DNA from: Ceraceosorus guamensis
Lineage: Eukaryota; Basidiomycota; Exobasidiomycetes; Ceraceosorales; Ceraceosoraceae
Assembly: GCF_003144195.1 (NCBI RefSeq)
Contig: NW_020289998.1
Span: forward strand, 376,459 to 440,458
Length of the DNA stretch: 64,000 bases
Reading direction: 5' to 3'
Each line of letters opens with the position of its first letter. The stretch's first letter is position 1. The notes under the pieces are model-generated. The model was given only the letters and a program-made list of their open reading frames with translations, ran no database searches and had not been told where the DNA came from. Of this stretch, positions 31,932 to 43,097 are shown piece by piece. The position numbers and the translations under genes were made by a program.

Positions 31932-33869
31932 TCGGATGGTGATGGGAGAGATGGAGCCGTGCCAGGCGGAGACACTCGATGCGCGTAGGCAACGAAGTTC
32001 TGCTCAATGTTGGCGAGATGCGAGGATGACGATGGGAGCGAGGAATGAATGGATGCGAATGCTGCTTAGTATGTAGGTCACTCCCCTCGGCCCCCGATGC
32101 ACTCTGACTGCTTGCAAGCTAATGATTGCCTGCTTGCCGGAGCAAATGCGAGCGTCTGCACTTGTGATGCGGACAGTTGAGCGGACCCAGAAATGCGATG
32201 CTCACCATGCATCGGTGTGAGACAAGTACAGGATGAGGGGGGAGAAGATATGGCAAGTAGCTCGCTCGTCGAGTCCTCTTTTTGAGTGAGTGAGAAAGAT
32301 TGCCGAGCGTGTGGGAGCCGGCTACGAGGAGGGCGAACACCTTGCTCGTCCATTCCCAAAACAAAGCTTCCTTCAAGCTCAACCGAGCACTTTACTCGAC
32401 TTGTCCTCGTGTCGCTTTGATGCTCCTCGCTCGAGGTGCTGCGCTAGCGCCTGCCATTCACGATTTCTCCCGCTATCTCGGGGCACTCGATCGATCGGGG
32501 ACCGCGCGGCTTGAGAGCGCCAATGTATGGTACATTGATGTGAGCTAAAAGCCGAGCCCGCGATGCTGCTGCAGCGCGGCAGCGGAAACGCTCGATCGCG
32601 ACTAAGGCGTGAGTCTTGAACGCGTATCGACTAGCGAGCTTCCCGCTGCCTAGCCTCTTTCCTTTTGGAATCGACAGAAGTATATGCGCATGTACACATA
32701 GTCTCGAGTATGTGGCAGGTATAGGCACATCCCTCCCCTGTGTGAGCTCTGGTCGGCGCCAGAACGCGCGCTGCTAGCTTGCTAGCTGAGGCCTGGACCC
32801 CCTCCGCCTCCGCCCGCCTCCGCCTGCCTCCGCTGCAGTCCAAACGAAATCTGCCGCACGCAGCTGCTAATGGCTTGCATATCTTCTCGACAACGTTTCA
32901 CACGCCGCTCGGATGTGTGCATGCATGCATGCATCACTCGATCGCAACTGTACAGTCACGAGTGGCACATGAGCAGGTTTCAGTTGCGACTCGCCATGAT
33001 GGATTCGCTGCATGAGATTGGATGGGACGTACAGCAGCTGCATGGGGGCAGGTGTGGGAGCCTATGTATAGACATGCACGCACTATACACTGCATGCCAC
33101 CCTTCAGCAGTCAAGCGGTGGCTTTCTGGTCGAGTGGCGTCAGCATGAACGGCGCAAGAGCTTGGCGTGCAAGGTCCTCGAGAAGTGCAGAGGCGCGCGA
33201 GTCCGTATAGATTAGACGAGCCGCATGGGTGGAAGGGCGGCCAACCTCGCTGCGATGCTCGATATACAGCTTCTTCAGGACAGCAGCAGCAGCAGTCACG
33301 AGTGCAGTCGTGAATATTAAACAATCTCATCACCCCGCCGCTTTCTGTCGCACTTGCGGATCGAGAAAGCGGCCTTTTTGGCGGCTTTTTTTTTGGGTCG
33401 ATGTCGAGGCTGATGCAAGTCGTGCATGCTCGCTGCCTTATCTCATGCAGGCACGCGCGGACAGGCTTGCCACCCCACGATAAGCAACGCGCTAGTCACG
33501 AGTAGTCACGACAATGAGTCTTGAGTCTTCAATCCACGGTGCATGTGATTGACTCTTATCGGCCGAAAGATTTGGAGGCGGGCGAGTCACGTGCTCGCAA
33601 AGATCCCATCTAAACCTTCGAGACTCGTGACTCGTGACTCACGACTCACGACTCTTGACTTTGAGTCAGAAGGGAAACCTGGCGAGTCAATCTTGGCTCG
33701 ACCTTGATGGCCCATGAGCCTTGTACGTTTGAACGCAACTTTGCAGTGCACCCACATCACGCTCGCATCGCGATAGAAAAGCAAGCTTGCATTCAGAAAA
33801 TACAATGCATCTCAGTGACAGCGTCCGCAAGAGTCGAAGCGTGCCAACAGCGGACAGCGGATGGCTTGT
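31932..33869. other. Gene-free region rich in short repeats
   Basis: About 1.9 kb. It contains CCGCCTC repeats near 32800-32832, a (GCAT)4 run at 32919-32934, CACGTG at 33588-33593, and the densest cluster of the dispersed TCGTGACT word in the window at 33621-33660. Short frames lack any recognisable sequence. The first part is the upstream region of the disordered-protein gene; the last is the 3' side of the aldo-keto reductase. Confidence 0.5.
33621..33668. repeat. Tandem and inverted TCGTGACT/AGTCACGA cluster
   Basis: Two tandem ACTCGTG copies run into two tandem ACTCACG copies and then ACTCTTGACTTTGAGTCAG. It is the clearest instance of the short word that recurs through the intergenic DNA of this window. 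Confidence 0.8.
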
Positions 33870-34925
33870 TCATGTATGGTACTTGGGCTTTCTCCCCTTC
33901 ACCTGGTCCCACAGCGTCTCGAAGGCTTTTAGAGCTTCTCTATCCAGAGCTCCTCCCTCGCACGCAGCGAGATTGCTCTCCAGCTGTTCTGGCGAAGATG
34001 CGCCCAAGATGATCGAGTCGTCTTCCGACAAGCCAGAGTGGTGGAGCATGTAGCGGAGCGTGGCGTTTTGCTTGGAAATGCCCAGCTTTTGGCACGTGGT
34101 TTCCAAGTGACGGACGGCTTTCACGATATCATCGTTGAGGTACAAGCCTTGGATGAAAGGCAACGCTTCCATGCGCGAATTTGCTTTCACGGGCCCAACC
34201 AGATCGTCGATGGGCTTGACGAGCACGCCGGATGCGAGCGGTCCAAAGGACTGGCACGCGATACCGAGTCGGCGAAGGAGCGGAAAGAGCTCAAACTCGG
34301 CCGTCCTGACGAGTGGGTTGTAGTTGCAAGTGTGCGCGCTCGGGCGCACGTAGCCCTTTTCGGTGCAGATCTTGTGGATCTTCTCCACCTCTTCGGCCGA
34401 GTAGTTGCTCAGGCCAAATCGCTTGAACCAACCTTGCTGATACAGCTCATCGACGGCAGCGCACGTTTCCTCGAAAGGGGTGCTACGATCTGGCATGTGG
34501 AGATACTAAGGCGCAGAACATCGGGATGACGAGCCGGTGAGGGCGCGTTAGTCTCGTGCTGCAAGTTCTGGCAAATGGCTGTTCAGCGCTGGTCACGCGC
34601 TCACATAGATATCGATGGGGGCAGGTCGCTGATCAGCCGAGAGCTGAAGGGCCTCTAGACTAGCCTTGGCAGACGCAAGGATGGCTTCTCTCTTGTGGCT
34701 GCCCTCGCCCTGGATCATAACCTTGGTAGAGATGTCAAAGTCCTTCTCCCATCCATTAGCCTTGATGGCACGCGTGAGCAGCTCTTCATTCTGCGGATAC
34801 ACTCGAGCAGTATCGATTGCTCGCACATTGTGCTTCTTGCAGACACGCAAAAATTGAGCAAAGTCGAAGTTGGGCGTCACACCCATCGGGTTGCGACCCA
34901 TGGCCCCTACTGAAATCTTGACCAT
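33870..34925 (-). CDS. Aldo-keto reductase, AKR7 (aflatoxin aldehyde reductase) type
   Basis: A soluble NADPH-dependent reductase of aldehydes or ketones; the natural substrate is unknown. Exon 1 is 34925-34605 and exon 2 is 34505-33870, separated by a 99-nt intron, giving 318 residues, normal for the family. The catalytic tetrad is complete: Asp38 in AIDTARVY, Tyr43, Lys68 in ISTKV, and His110 in YYLHMPDRSTPFEET, the last formed across the splice. Further family marks are FKRFGLSNYSAEEVEKI, NYNPLVRTAEFELFPLLRRLGI, GPLASGVL and a C-terminal NADP-binding stretch DSIILGASSPEQLESNL. No clustered pathway genes lie beside it, so a general detoxification role is the simplest inference. Confidence 0.94.
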
Positions 34926-35460
34926 CTTGGGCGGAGAGCTTGCGACGACAAAGGCAAGGAAGAAAGGATGTCACTGGGAAGCGAGAGCTTGCTGAGCGTG
35001 AACGTGTTTGATGTGCTGTGGGGATACCAGATGATGATGATGATGCTCCTCCTCCTCGTAGCAGGTGCTCTTCTTATACCTTTTAGAATCTTTGGATGTA
35101 CGCGCACAACAGACTCTGTTTCAGATGAGCTCCGTTACGTGAGCTGAGGCAGAGCGTGAGTCAGTCGATCTTGTGCAGCAACATCCCGGAGCTCAAGATT
35201 CAGGAGACAGCATCATGAGCTGCCGTTGATGCGTTGCGGATCTTGGTCAGTGCACTATCACTACCGACTACAACTGCCCTGAGGTCGAGAGAGGAGAGAG
35301 CATGCTGGGTGGCTTTGGCAGCACCCTGACTGACGACTAAAGAGAGCCTCAGCTGACGCACTCAGCAGCTGCATCCGTTATGCAGTCAGCAGTATATAGC
35401 GGAGACGCGCCGCGTACGTGCATATGTGTACCCGCTGCTGCTGCTGCTGCTGATGTAGCA

Positions 35461-35490
35461 TGCGCGAATATGCGCGAATATGCGCGAACG
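35461..35490. repeat. Tandem decamer TGCGCGAATA x3
   Basis: Three adjacent copies of a 10-base unit, the last with two changes. It lies between the two GCT runs. Confidence 0.85.
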
Positions 35491-35591
35491 CGCATCAGTC
35501 CGCGGCGCCCGCTGCTCTGTGACTCTAGCGCGCTTGATCACGAGCCGCTTTACTGATGACTGACTGCACATCAATTATACCTTCTGCTGTC

Positions 35592-35593
<2 letters not shown>

Positions 35594-35630
<37 letters not shown>
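35594..35630. repeat. (GCT)12 microsatellite
   Basis: About twelve uninterrupted TGC/GCT triplets in intergenic DNA; a second shorter run lies at 35434-35452. Confidence 0.9.
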
Positions 35631-36180
35631 ACACTCAAACTCGCGACTATTGTGCGCTGTGCTAGAAAGTCGAACTCGAAGCATGAATCAATGTGAATCC
35701 AATCGTGAATCAAGGTTTCCCGAGATTCGCGCGCGAGCGAAGAAGATCGACGCAGCCAATCGAATGAATCTGCCACGGCTAAAGCTGCCGTTGTGCGTGA
35801 GCCTATCTATGGTCACGTGAGTGTCACGAGTGTCGTTTCAATTCAAGTCAGAATTCGAGTTCAAGCTCAAGCTTGGGATCGATTCAAGATTCACGAACTC
35901 CTCATGATGATTCACCATTTACGATTGACGATGCCAGATTTACGATTCGGATTGAAGATTTTGATCGCACTGTGACTGCATCCGCTCATCGATCACGACT
36001 GACCCGCTGCCGCAGGGGCGTTGAAATGCTCGCTCTCGCTCTATGAAAGCAAGGCAAGCTAGCTAGCCGCGGTGGTGAGGCGTTAGAAATCACCAATGTG
36101 AATGGCTTGCGTATCAGGAACGCGCGAAGCCGGATTCGCCTGGATTGAGGGCCTCAAGCCACTCACCCGTGGTCACGGTC

Positions 36181-38757
36181 ATGGCCATGTCCTCTGCGAG
36201 CGATGCAGCTTCAGCATCACAACAGCGCCAGCGACCTCGATGCGATGCTTGTTTCCGAGCGCACAAGGCATGCGATCGAGCTGGGCCACCTTGCCAGAAC
36301 TGCGCACCTCTGGGCCGCAAGTGCAGCTATGAAGGCATCAAACATTCCGACAAGCTTGCAACTCATGTTTGGGCGGTGCAGTCGTCCAGCGAGCAGCTGC
36401 AAGCATGCGCGCCAGCAGGGCAGCCATCACCAGTCCCATCGCAGAAAGCGAGAGCAAGACCATCTCAAGCGGTCGTCGACTCGCTTCTGCCACCTCTCAC
36501 ACCCGAATCGACTGCAGACTCCCGGCCTCCTCGCACCAGCAAACGTCTAGCGCGAGAGATGTCTAGTACAACTGCGACAGTCGACTCGCAGCCTTGCTAC
36601 CGTCGTCGGCTTGATTCTCGCAACTCTCGCGCAAAGCTCATGTGCCCGCCTACTTACTCTTCAGACGATGAGGGTTCGCTCCAGTCACGCTATGGTCGCC
36701 CTCTCAGCCCTGCCAACACTGGCTCGCACAACCCTCGCGAGATTGGCGCGGTGCAGACCTCTTTGGCTCCCAGCATCAACGAGAACCTTGAGGGAATCGC
36801 ACATGCACACGCATCCTCCGCGCAGGAAGCCGGCGCAATCAACGAGAAAGAAGCGAGAACAGGCAGGCAGATCGGAGCGATGCAGTCCGGTCAGCCACCC
36901 GAACAGCGCAAACCCTCACCAGCTCAACCGCCGACAGGGCCAACGCAGTCGCCGTCCCTCGCACGACTAGGCTCTTCACCTACCCATTTCGCATCTCCCG
37001 CTAGCCTTCACGAGGTGAAGTCGGCCATTGAACGTGAGCAAATCCCCGTTCGAGACACCTCTCCAAGGTGGAAAGATGGAATCGCCGATTCAAACTCCAC
37101 TATAAGTGACTTCGACCTTTTGCTGGTGAACCTGTTGCGCTCTCCTCTTGCAGGTCAATTAGTCGACCTCTACTTTGACCAGGTGGACCCACAATCCGAG
37201 ATGCTTGTGGATACGTGCATCCACGACGCGGTCATCAAGGGCTCAGACAATCTCATGGCAGTCATTCCTGCGCCCCTCCAGAGGACTATGGCTGCCCTCA
37301 TACTTGCCATGAGTGCGCAGGTCGCCCAGCTGTGCCCAACGGCCGTTGAAGTGCTGCTCCTCACGTACGGCTCGATTGCGAACCTCCCAGTGTCCAAAGC
37401 GGAGGAATTGGAGCGCCTGACGTACACGGCTGCCGTACAAAACCTCGAGAACATCTACTCTGACAGTGAGGCCACGGAGCTTCCAGCAGAGTACTTCGCA
37501 GCAAGCTATTGCTTGCGCTCCTACGAAAAGATAAACGGCCAAAAGGATCTGCACATCGAGCGGCTGGTCATAGACACAGTGCGGCTCCAAAAGGCTGGTC
37601 TGCACAGGAATCCCCGCTCACGCAAAGCTCTGGCGCCATACACGTCCAATGCAGCATCGGCAGTGGCTAACGATCTGCTCGAATATAGAATTTTCTGGCT
37701 CTACCTGGACAAGAGCCGAGCCACCTCGCTCATTTCGCAGACGGGGTATACAATTCACAATCACGCATTCAACATTGACCTTCGTGATGACTTGCAAGGA
37801 GCAGAAACTCAGAACGGCGGACTCGTCAACCAAGCTCATCTTCTCGGATCGACGCTGCCGCGGCTGTCGCGATTCGCAGCTTTCAATGCCCGCATTGGGC
37901 ACTATATGGGTCAGTGCTTCGATGAGCTCCTTCCTCTCCAGCAATCGGCATCTTGGCAGCGAGACGCCGAGACATGGTCGGATCACTTTCAAGGCAAGAT
38001 CAAGGAAATGCGAGAAAGTGCCAACGCGGCCTTTTCGAGTGGTGCCCTGACACCGCCGCAGTTCAATTCCATACAATCCCTCCTCGCAAACGTCAGGGCC
38101 ATCGTCTCGCGACAGCTATGCGAAGAGTTCGTCACCCGTCTGCTGGCTGACCCGCGGGCGGACAGCAGAATAAGCCGCTGGCTCGCCCTGAAAACGAGCC
38201 TGGACGCTTCATCGAGCCTCATTGAGATGGTGATGACTCCTGCCGCCAGCAGAGCCGGACAAGCCAGGTTTTCAACTCCGATTCTCATGCAAGTCTTGGG
38301 GTTAAAGTTCCTCAAGCAGCAAGTGGTGGAGCTCTTTGAAGTGCTCACAAAAATCGTCAAAGACGAATGCCACTTGCTTGGTGATCACGTCACCCGAACA
38401 CACCTTGGCGATCGCGCCCGTCAAGCGCTTCGAGGTTTCAGCTACCTACTCGTCCAGACCCGGCACAGTCCAGTGCGTGCACTTCAAAAGCTCTTGCCGT
38501 TTGCGAAACAAGCTCTCACATCCTTCATGTCGGCTTGCGGCATCGCCGACGGGGTGATTGCGAGGCTTAGCAGTGGCCCACAAAGCATCGTGGAAGAGGA
38601 CGCTCTCCTCTCCGAGATAGAGACCAGCCTTCTTCGCCTCGCGCCGGAGAGCTCTGTGGTAAGCCCAGTCAGCTCCTCTGATCTCAGCGCCGATCTCGAG
38701 CAGCTCTTTGCAGATGTGCCATGTCTACAAGAATTGTTTCTCAGCGCGGCGTGGTGA
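36181..38757 (+). CDS. Zn(II)2Cys6 fungal transcription factor
   Basis: A nuclear DNA-binding regulator; targets unknown. The start is the ATG opening MAMSSASDAASAS, and the frame is uninterrupted for 858 residues. Residues 21-48 form a canonical binuclear zinc cluster: C21, C24, C31, C38, C41 and C48, with spacing 2-6-6-2-6 and the usual Pro-Pro loop (DRAGPPCQNC). Residues 50-320 are Ser/Pro-rich and disordered. From about 330 comes a helical region like the fungal-specific transcription factor middle homology domain (FDLLLVNLLRSPLAGQLVDLYF, then QKAGLHRNPRSRKALAP and LEYRIFWLYLDKSRATSLI). No pathway cluster lies beside it to suggest a regulon. The lack of introns is unusual locally but common in this family. 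Confidence 0.93.
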   Translation: MAMSSASDAASASQQRQRPRCDACFRAHKACDRAGPPCQNCAPLGRKCSYEGIKHSDKLATHVWAVQSSSEQLQACAPAGQPSPVPSQKARARPSQAVVDSLLPPLTPESTADSRPPRTSKRLAREMSSTTATVDSQPCYRRRLDSRNSRAKLMCPPTYSSDDEGSLQSRYGRPLSPANTGSHNPREIGAVQTSLAPSINENLEGIAHAHASSAQEAGAINEKEARTGRQIGAMQSGQPPEQRKPSPAQPPTGPTQSPSLARLGSSPTHFASPASLHEVKSAIEREQIPVRDTSPRWKDGIADSNSTISDFDLLLVNLLRSPLAGQLVDLYFDQVDPQSEMLVDTCIHDAVIKGSDNLMAVIPAPLQRTMAALILAMSAQVAQLCPTAVEVLLLTYGSIANLPVSKAEELERLTYTAAVQNLENIYSDSEATELPAEYFAASYCLRSYEKINGQKDLHIERLVIDTVRLQKAGLHRNPRSRKALAPYTSNAASAVANDLLEYRIFWLYLDKSRATSLISQTGYTIHNHAFNIDLRDDLQGAETQNGGLVNQAHLLGSTLPRLSRFAAFNARIGHYMGQCFDELLPLQQSASWQRDAETWSDHFQGKIKEMRESANAAFSSGALTPPQFNSIQSLLANVRAIVSRQLCEEFVTRLLADPRADSRISRWLALKTSLDASSSLIEMVMTPAASRAGQARFSTPILMQVLGLKFLKQQVVELFEVLTKIVKDECHLLGDHVTRTHLGDRARQALRGFSYLLVQTRHSPVRALQKLLPFAKQALTSFMSACGIADGVIARLSSGPQSIVEEDALLSEIETSLLRLAPESSVVSPVSSSDLSADLEQLFADVPCLQELFLSAAW

Positions 38758-39016
38758 AGTGGTCGCCTGTCCGTGGCCCAAACTGCTCCATGTACCACTC
38801 TTGTTCGCCATGTTCATCTGTTCCTGATTGGTAGTCACCCGCTTCCCCACGCTTGAAATCCACGTGTCTCGCGTATGCCGAGACATTCATTCTTTCCCAC
38901 ATCGAGTACTGTCAGTCTGCGTGGGCCAACGACATGGACAGGCGCGTTCAAAGATTGTGACGTATAGAGTGCGCGCAACATGAAGAAGATCGCGATAGGT
39001 GCGAGAAGCGCGACTG

Positions 39017-42000
39017 CTATCCTCTGCTGCCGAAATGTCCCGGCTGATTTCGCTCCGAGTAGTCGAGGTGAATGAAGCAGCGCTCGGTATTATCCAGAGA
39101 CTCTGCACAGTAGAGTACACATTCGCCTGCACAGTTGTTGGGCAAGAGCATGAGCTGCAAATCGGTGGTCGCGACGATCGATCGACCGATAAATTTGACT
39201 TACCGAGATCATGGGCGTCCTGTGTGCTCGCGACACGGACGCGACCAATTGGTCAGCATACATTTGGGTACGACAAAAGGAGAATGGTACGCAAGCACGA
39301 CTTCCAGCCTCACCTTGAGCGGCAGAGTATGGGGCAGCACAATATCGGCTTCGGCAATGTGCATGTCGCCAGCATGATACAGCTCAAAGGCAGACACGCT
39401 CTTGACGGATCGGCTGCGGTGTGGCCCAATCTAGCAGTCAGCCAGAGCCTTTTATACGTATCTGATCGGCCACTCACAATCTCGTGATGAGGTACAACAC
39501 CTGAGCAACGTCTTCTGGTCCCGCTGCTGCTCCCGTCAGCTTGGAAATGGTTTCAAGCAGAGTCTCAACCCATTCGTACTATCCCGCCCCAAAATAGCAA
39601 AGGGTTATCAGTGGTGCTGAGACTCATCGATGGGGAATCACGCCACAACCTCACAATGATGTAAATAGATAGGCAAATACCTGAGGAGCGCCAATAGAGG
39701 AAGCACAAAGCGGTCAGCAGCTTGTAGCCGAGATCCCTGCTTGCGGCGATCGAACTCACCTCCGATGGGATCGAGTGCAGGCCAACCAAGCTTCGAGCCC
39801 AAGAATGCTGCGAACAGCCATGGTCGAGCGTCTTTATTAGTGAGAAGAATGCACTTCGCTGTCAGAGGACTGACTCACGGAAAATGAGCGACGCAATGTT
39901 CTGAGTCGATCGCGTACAGAAGAGGTCAGCCTTCGTGAAGCGACTGGACCGAAAGTTGTACCTACAAATACGACGTCGTTCTCGGCATCTGTACAGGAGC
40001 AAGGCAGGACCGTGAGCGGCTGTGCGTTGCTCTCTTTCTCTGACACCATGCGTACAAACCTTGCGCCACGGCACGGACGCCGCTACTTTTGGACTTGCGA
40101 TAAAGCAGCCACATGAAAGTTTTGATAGCTGCGAGACGGTAGAAAGTGTAGCTCTCTATCAGCCATGAACCATCCATTCCCAGGCGTGTGACAGTGGCAA
40201 ATTCACCAATGGTAAGAAGCATGAAAGCGATGCCAATGAGGGGCAAATCTGCCAACTCCTGCGAGCCTTCTTTGCCGCCCGTCTTGAGGACCACGTAGAG
40301 CCTCTGTAGGGACTCGAGCAGGACTTGGACGAAAGAAGCGATCATGAGCACAGAGAAGACGACGATGCCGATCGGCTCCAATCTCCTTTTGCCGGTCGGA
40401 TAGAGGTACCAGCTTCTCCAAGAGACGTGAGATACAGCGCGCGAGGTGATGAAGATGATGAGGGTGCTCAGTAGATCCAGCGCGCTATCAACCAAGCTGG
40501 CAATGAGCGAGACCGAGTTGGAAGACAGGACGGCGACGCCTTTGCCTCCCAGCAGAAGAACATTGATGGCCAAGTTGATGTTGATCGCAAATTGCGACTT
40601 TCTCTCTTCCTCCTGATCGCGATCAGCCTTGCCAGGAACGTACGCCAGAAGCTTTCGCCGCTCTTGCTCTCGCTGACCGCCAGGAATTGCTACATTGTCT
40701 CGCGAAGCTTGCTCATCCACCTGGGCAGATGTAGCATCGGATCGGCTCGCTCTTCCAGTGGACGTGCTGCGCTGGAGCTGGATCTTGCCCACCGTGGGCA
40801 CGTGAATCTCCTTTTTGCGCTGCCTTTGCCTCGCTTTGCGCTCGGCTCGCTCCATTGCAAGCTTGCGATCCAGCGATCCTTCGGGCTCTTCCTCGTCCTC
40901 CTCGTCATCCTCCACCTCATCTTCGTAGCCGCCAAGCTCATCGTCCTGTTCGGGATCATGGGAGCTGGAGCTACCCTTGGTAGACGCGCGAGATCGACCA
41001 GCTGCACTGCCGTCCCCGTTGGTCGCCGGCTTGCTGCCGTTCTGAACAGCCGTCCCAGACTTCATTGCACCATTGCCCTTACCAGCTGTCCGAGGAACGT
41101 GCTCAAGCGCTGCTATGCGAGTCCCTCGTGGGGTGGTGGCCCTAACGACGCCTGCCTTGCCTGGGTCGGATTTTGCTTGCTGCGTTTGTCCACCTTCCAC
41201 ATCCTCAATAGCTGTCAGACCATGACCCTTCGCAAAGTTGTTGCTCAGGGGAGGTGCTGATTGCGGCGCGCTACTGCTAGCTGTGCTCCCATATCCCTGA
41301 GAAGGTGTGGCTGCGCGACCGCGGGGGCTCTGAGGCTCAGGATGCATCAATCCCGACTCCTCATCGATTTCGGCGCTCCCGTTCCGGTGGCGCCTTTCCT
41401 TCTCCTTTGCACTCGCGCCGAACCAGAAGCCAGAGAAGAGGGCGCTGGTAGCAGCGGTCAAGCTTCCCTTGCTGTCTCTCCTGCCTTTCGCACCGAAGCG
41501 CCGTCCAATGCCATCATCCGAAGTGTCGTCTTCGCTAGAGTAGCCAGTATCGGCATTCCAGACGTGCGAAGGTATCGCGCCGGGTCGACGAGCATGCCGG
41601 TCGTTCAAATCCGTTTCTACATCTCCAAAGCGCTTGATGACCTCTTCGGGAAATTGGCTATCGAGGATGAGATCGCACTCGCGCCACGAGTCCAGAATGG
41701 CGTTTTGCTTTGCGTAAAACTCTCGAATACCAGCTCTATTATCACCATTGCCCCTCTCTTTGGCCGCGCGACAGGCTGCCGATACTTGCTCGTCGGTAAC
41801 GCGGCTATCCTCGTACCACCCCGTTCGATCATCTATCAGGTCGGCCAGCGCAGACAGGTCACGCAAAGAGTCTGCAGCGTGGTGGGGAAAGGCGTGCCTG
41901 CCTAGACGAGCTGCAGCTGAAGGGGATTGGAACAGGCCGCCCCCTGCGGACGGCCGATGCTGATAAGGGTGATGCTGATGGTGGTGGTGGTGGTGATGAT

Positions 42001-42088
42001 GATTCTTAGCGCGGGGCTGTGCGTGATCGTAATGCCGAACCTCTGGCTCGGCAGGTCGTGTAGGCAGGGCGCCGGAGGATGAGGTCAT
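39017..42088 (-). CDS. Cation diffusion facilitator, DxxxD (Mn-type) subfamily
   Basis: A membrane exporter of divalent metal, probably manganese, into an organelle or out of the cytosol in exchange for protons. Nine exons: 42088-40060, 39988-39966, 39900-39879, 39807-39760, 39680-39655, 39578-39478, 39413-39314, 39219-39204 and 39102-39017, giving 816 residues. The long N-terminus is disordered, with an eight-His run near residue 30 and acidic and basic blocks. The membrane part starts near AININLAINVLLLGGKG. The metal sites read DSALD in helix 2 and DAEND in helix 5, which is the DxxxD pattern of Mn-CDFs. After helix 6 the cytosolic domain shows VKSVSAFELYHAGDMHIAEADIVLP and CFIHLDYSERNQPGH. 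Every small exon restores family sequence, including a 16-nt one. Confidence 0.94.
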
Positions 42089-43097
42089 GATGCGATCAGC
42101 GCTGCCGAAGTGGTACGCGGCGATCGGGGGTCAGTCAAGCTCGACTCGAGGGGTCGAAGGATGGGCATGGGTAAGCTGAAGATCAGCGAGTGGACTGGTA
42201 GCCGGCAGAGCTTCCTGATGCGAGATGCGAGATAGGAAGAGAAGTCGCGATGTGGAGCGACGTCGGCAAGCAAGTGTTGGTGCCGTTCAACTCGCGCACC
42301 GAGGTCAGGAGGTGTAGCGAACGACTGTCGCGAGAGCTTGTGCCAGAATCCCCTGATGATCTCAGGGAATCACGCGGGTTGATGAGCGCTGAAAAGGGTC
42401 GCCCAGCACAGGCCCACATCGCTCATAAGCCAAAACAAGTCTGTCCCGCAGCTGATAAGGGAACAAAAGGGGGAAAGTCACGATTCACACAGTCGTGAGT
42501 GTGCAGCAGCAGAGAAGACCCGTGCACGCATCACACAGATTGAAAGATCCGTCCGTGCATGCAGGAAGCATATAATCACGAATATATACTGTATACTGTA
42601 TAGCCCAAAGCCGAGATGCGATCGGCGGTCGCGGTACGAGCTGCGTCTTTAGCGCGACGATCCGCGTTTGACGCGGTACACAGCGATGAGGTATTGCCGA
42701 TCTGTACAAACATACGGTGCCGTTGTAGCTTCCCTATGTATTGCCGCGCAAGAGCTCACACACGAAACAGCAAGCAAGAGGGCGACGTGCTGGGCGACGT
42801 GCTGAGCGAAGAGCCTCGCAATCAACTTTGGGTATCAACACGCCGCGCCAAGCAGCGTCGGCCCAGGATTCACTTGATGCGACCGTACGAGCAACCTTGT
42901 GCGTACACTGGAATTCTTGTGTAACACGAAGGCTTGCGCCGGAAAATCGTGCTGTTACAAATACACTGAGGCTCAATACTGTGCTGTTACAAGTACATTG
43001 AGGCTTCCGATGTTAGATGTGTGCCGAGAACTCAACCACGCATGATCCACTATACCACGTCGTCACAGCTTGCCGGCAAGGGCGTCCAGAGGGTCAT
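42089..43097. other. Intergenic region upstream of the transporter
   Basis: About 1 kb between two genes on the same strand. It contains TCACGATTCACACAGTCGTGAG near 42478-42499, AT-rich words around 42570-42605 (cacgaatatatactgtatactgtatag), and a repeated TGTTACAA-TACA-TTGAGGCT pair at 42951-43008. No gene is seen. Confidence 0.5.

Larger units (their letters stand above)
34926..36180. other. Divergent promoter region with triplet repeats
   Basis: About 1.25 kb between the reductase and the transcription factor starts. It contains a GAT run at 35031-35046, (GCT)n runs at 35434-35452 and 35594-35630, a triple TGCGCGAATA at 35461-35490, CACGTG at 35814-35819, and many TCACGA/TCGTGA words at 35700-35960. 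No gene is supported. Confidence 0.5.

Noticed and set aside
36145-36180. Start of the transcription factor at 36145
   Set aside because: The codon there is TTG; the first ATG in frame is at 36181, shortly before the zinc cluster.
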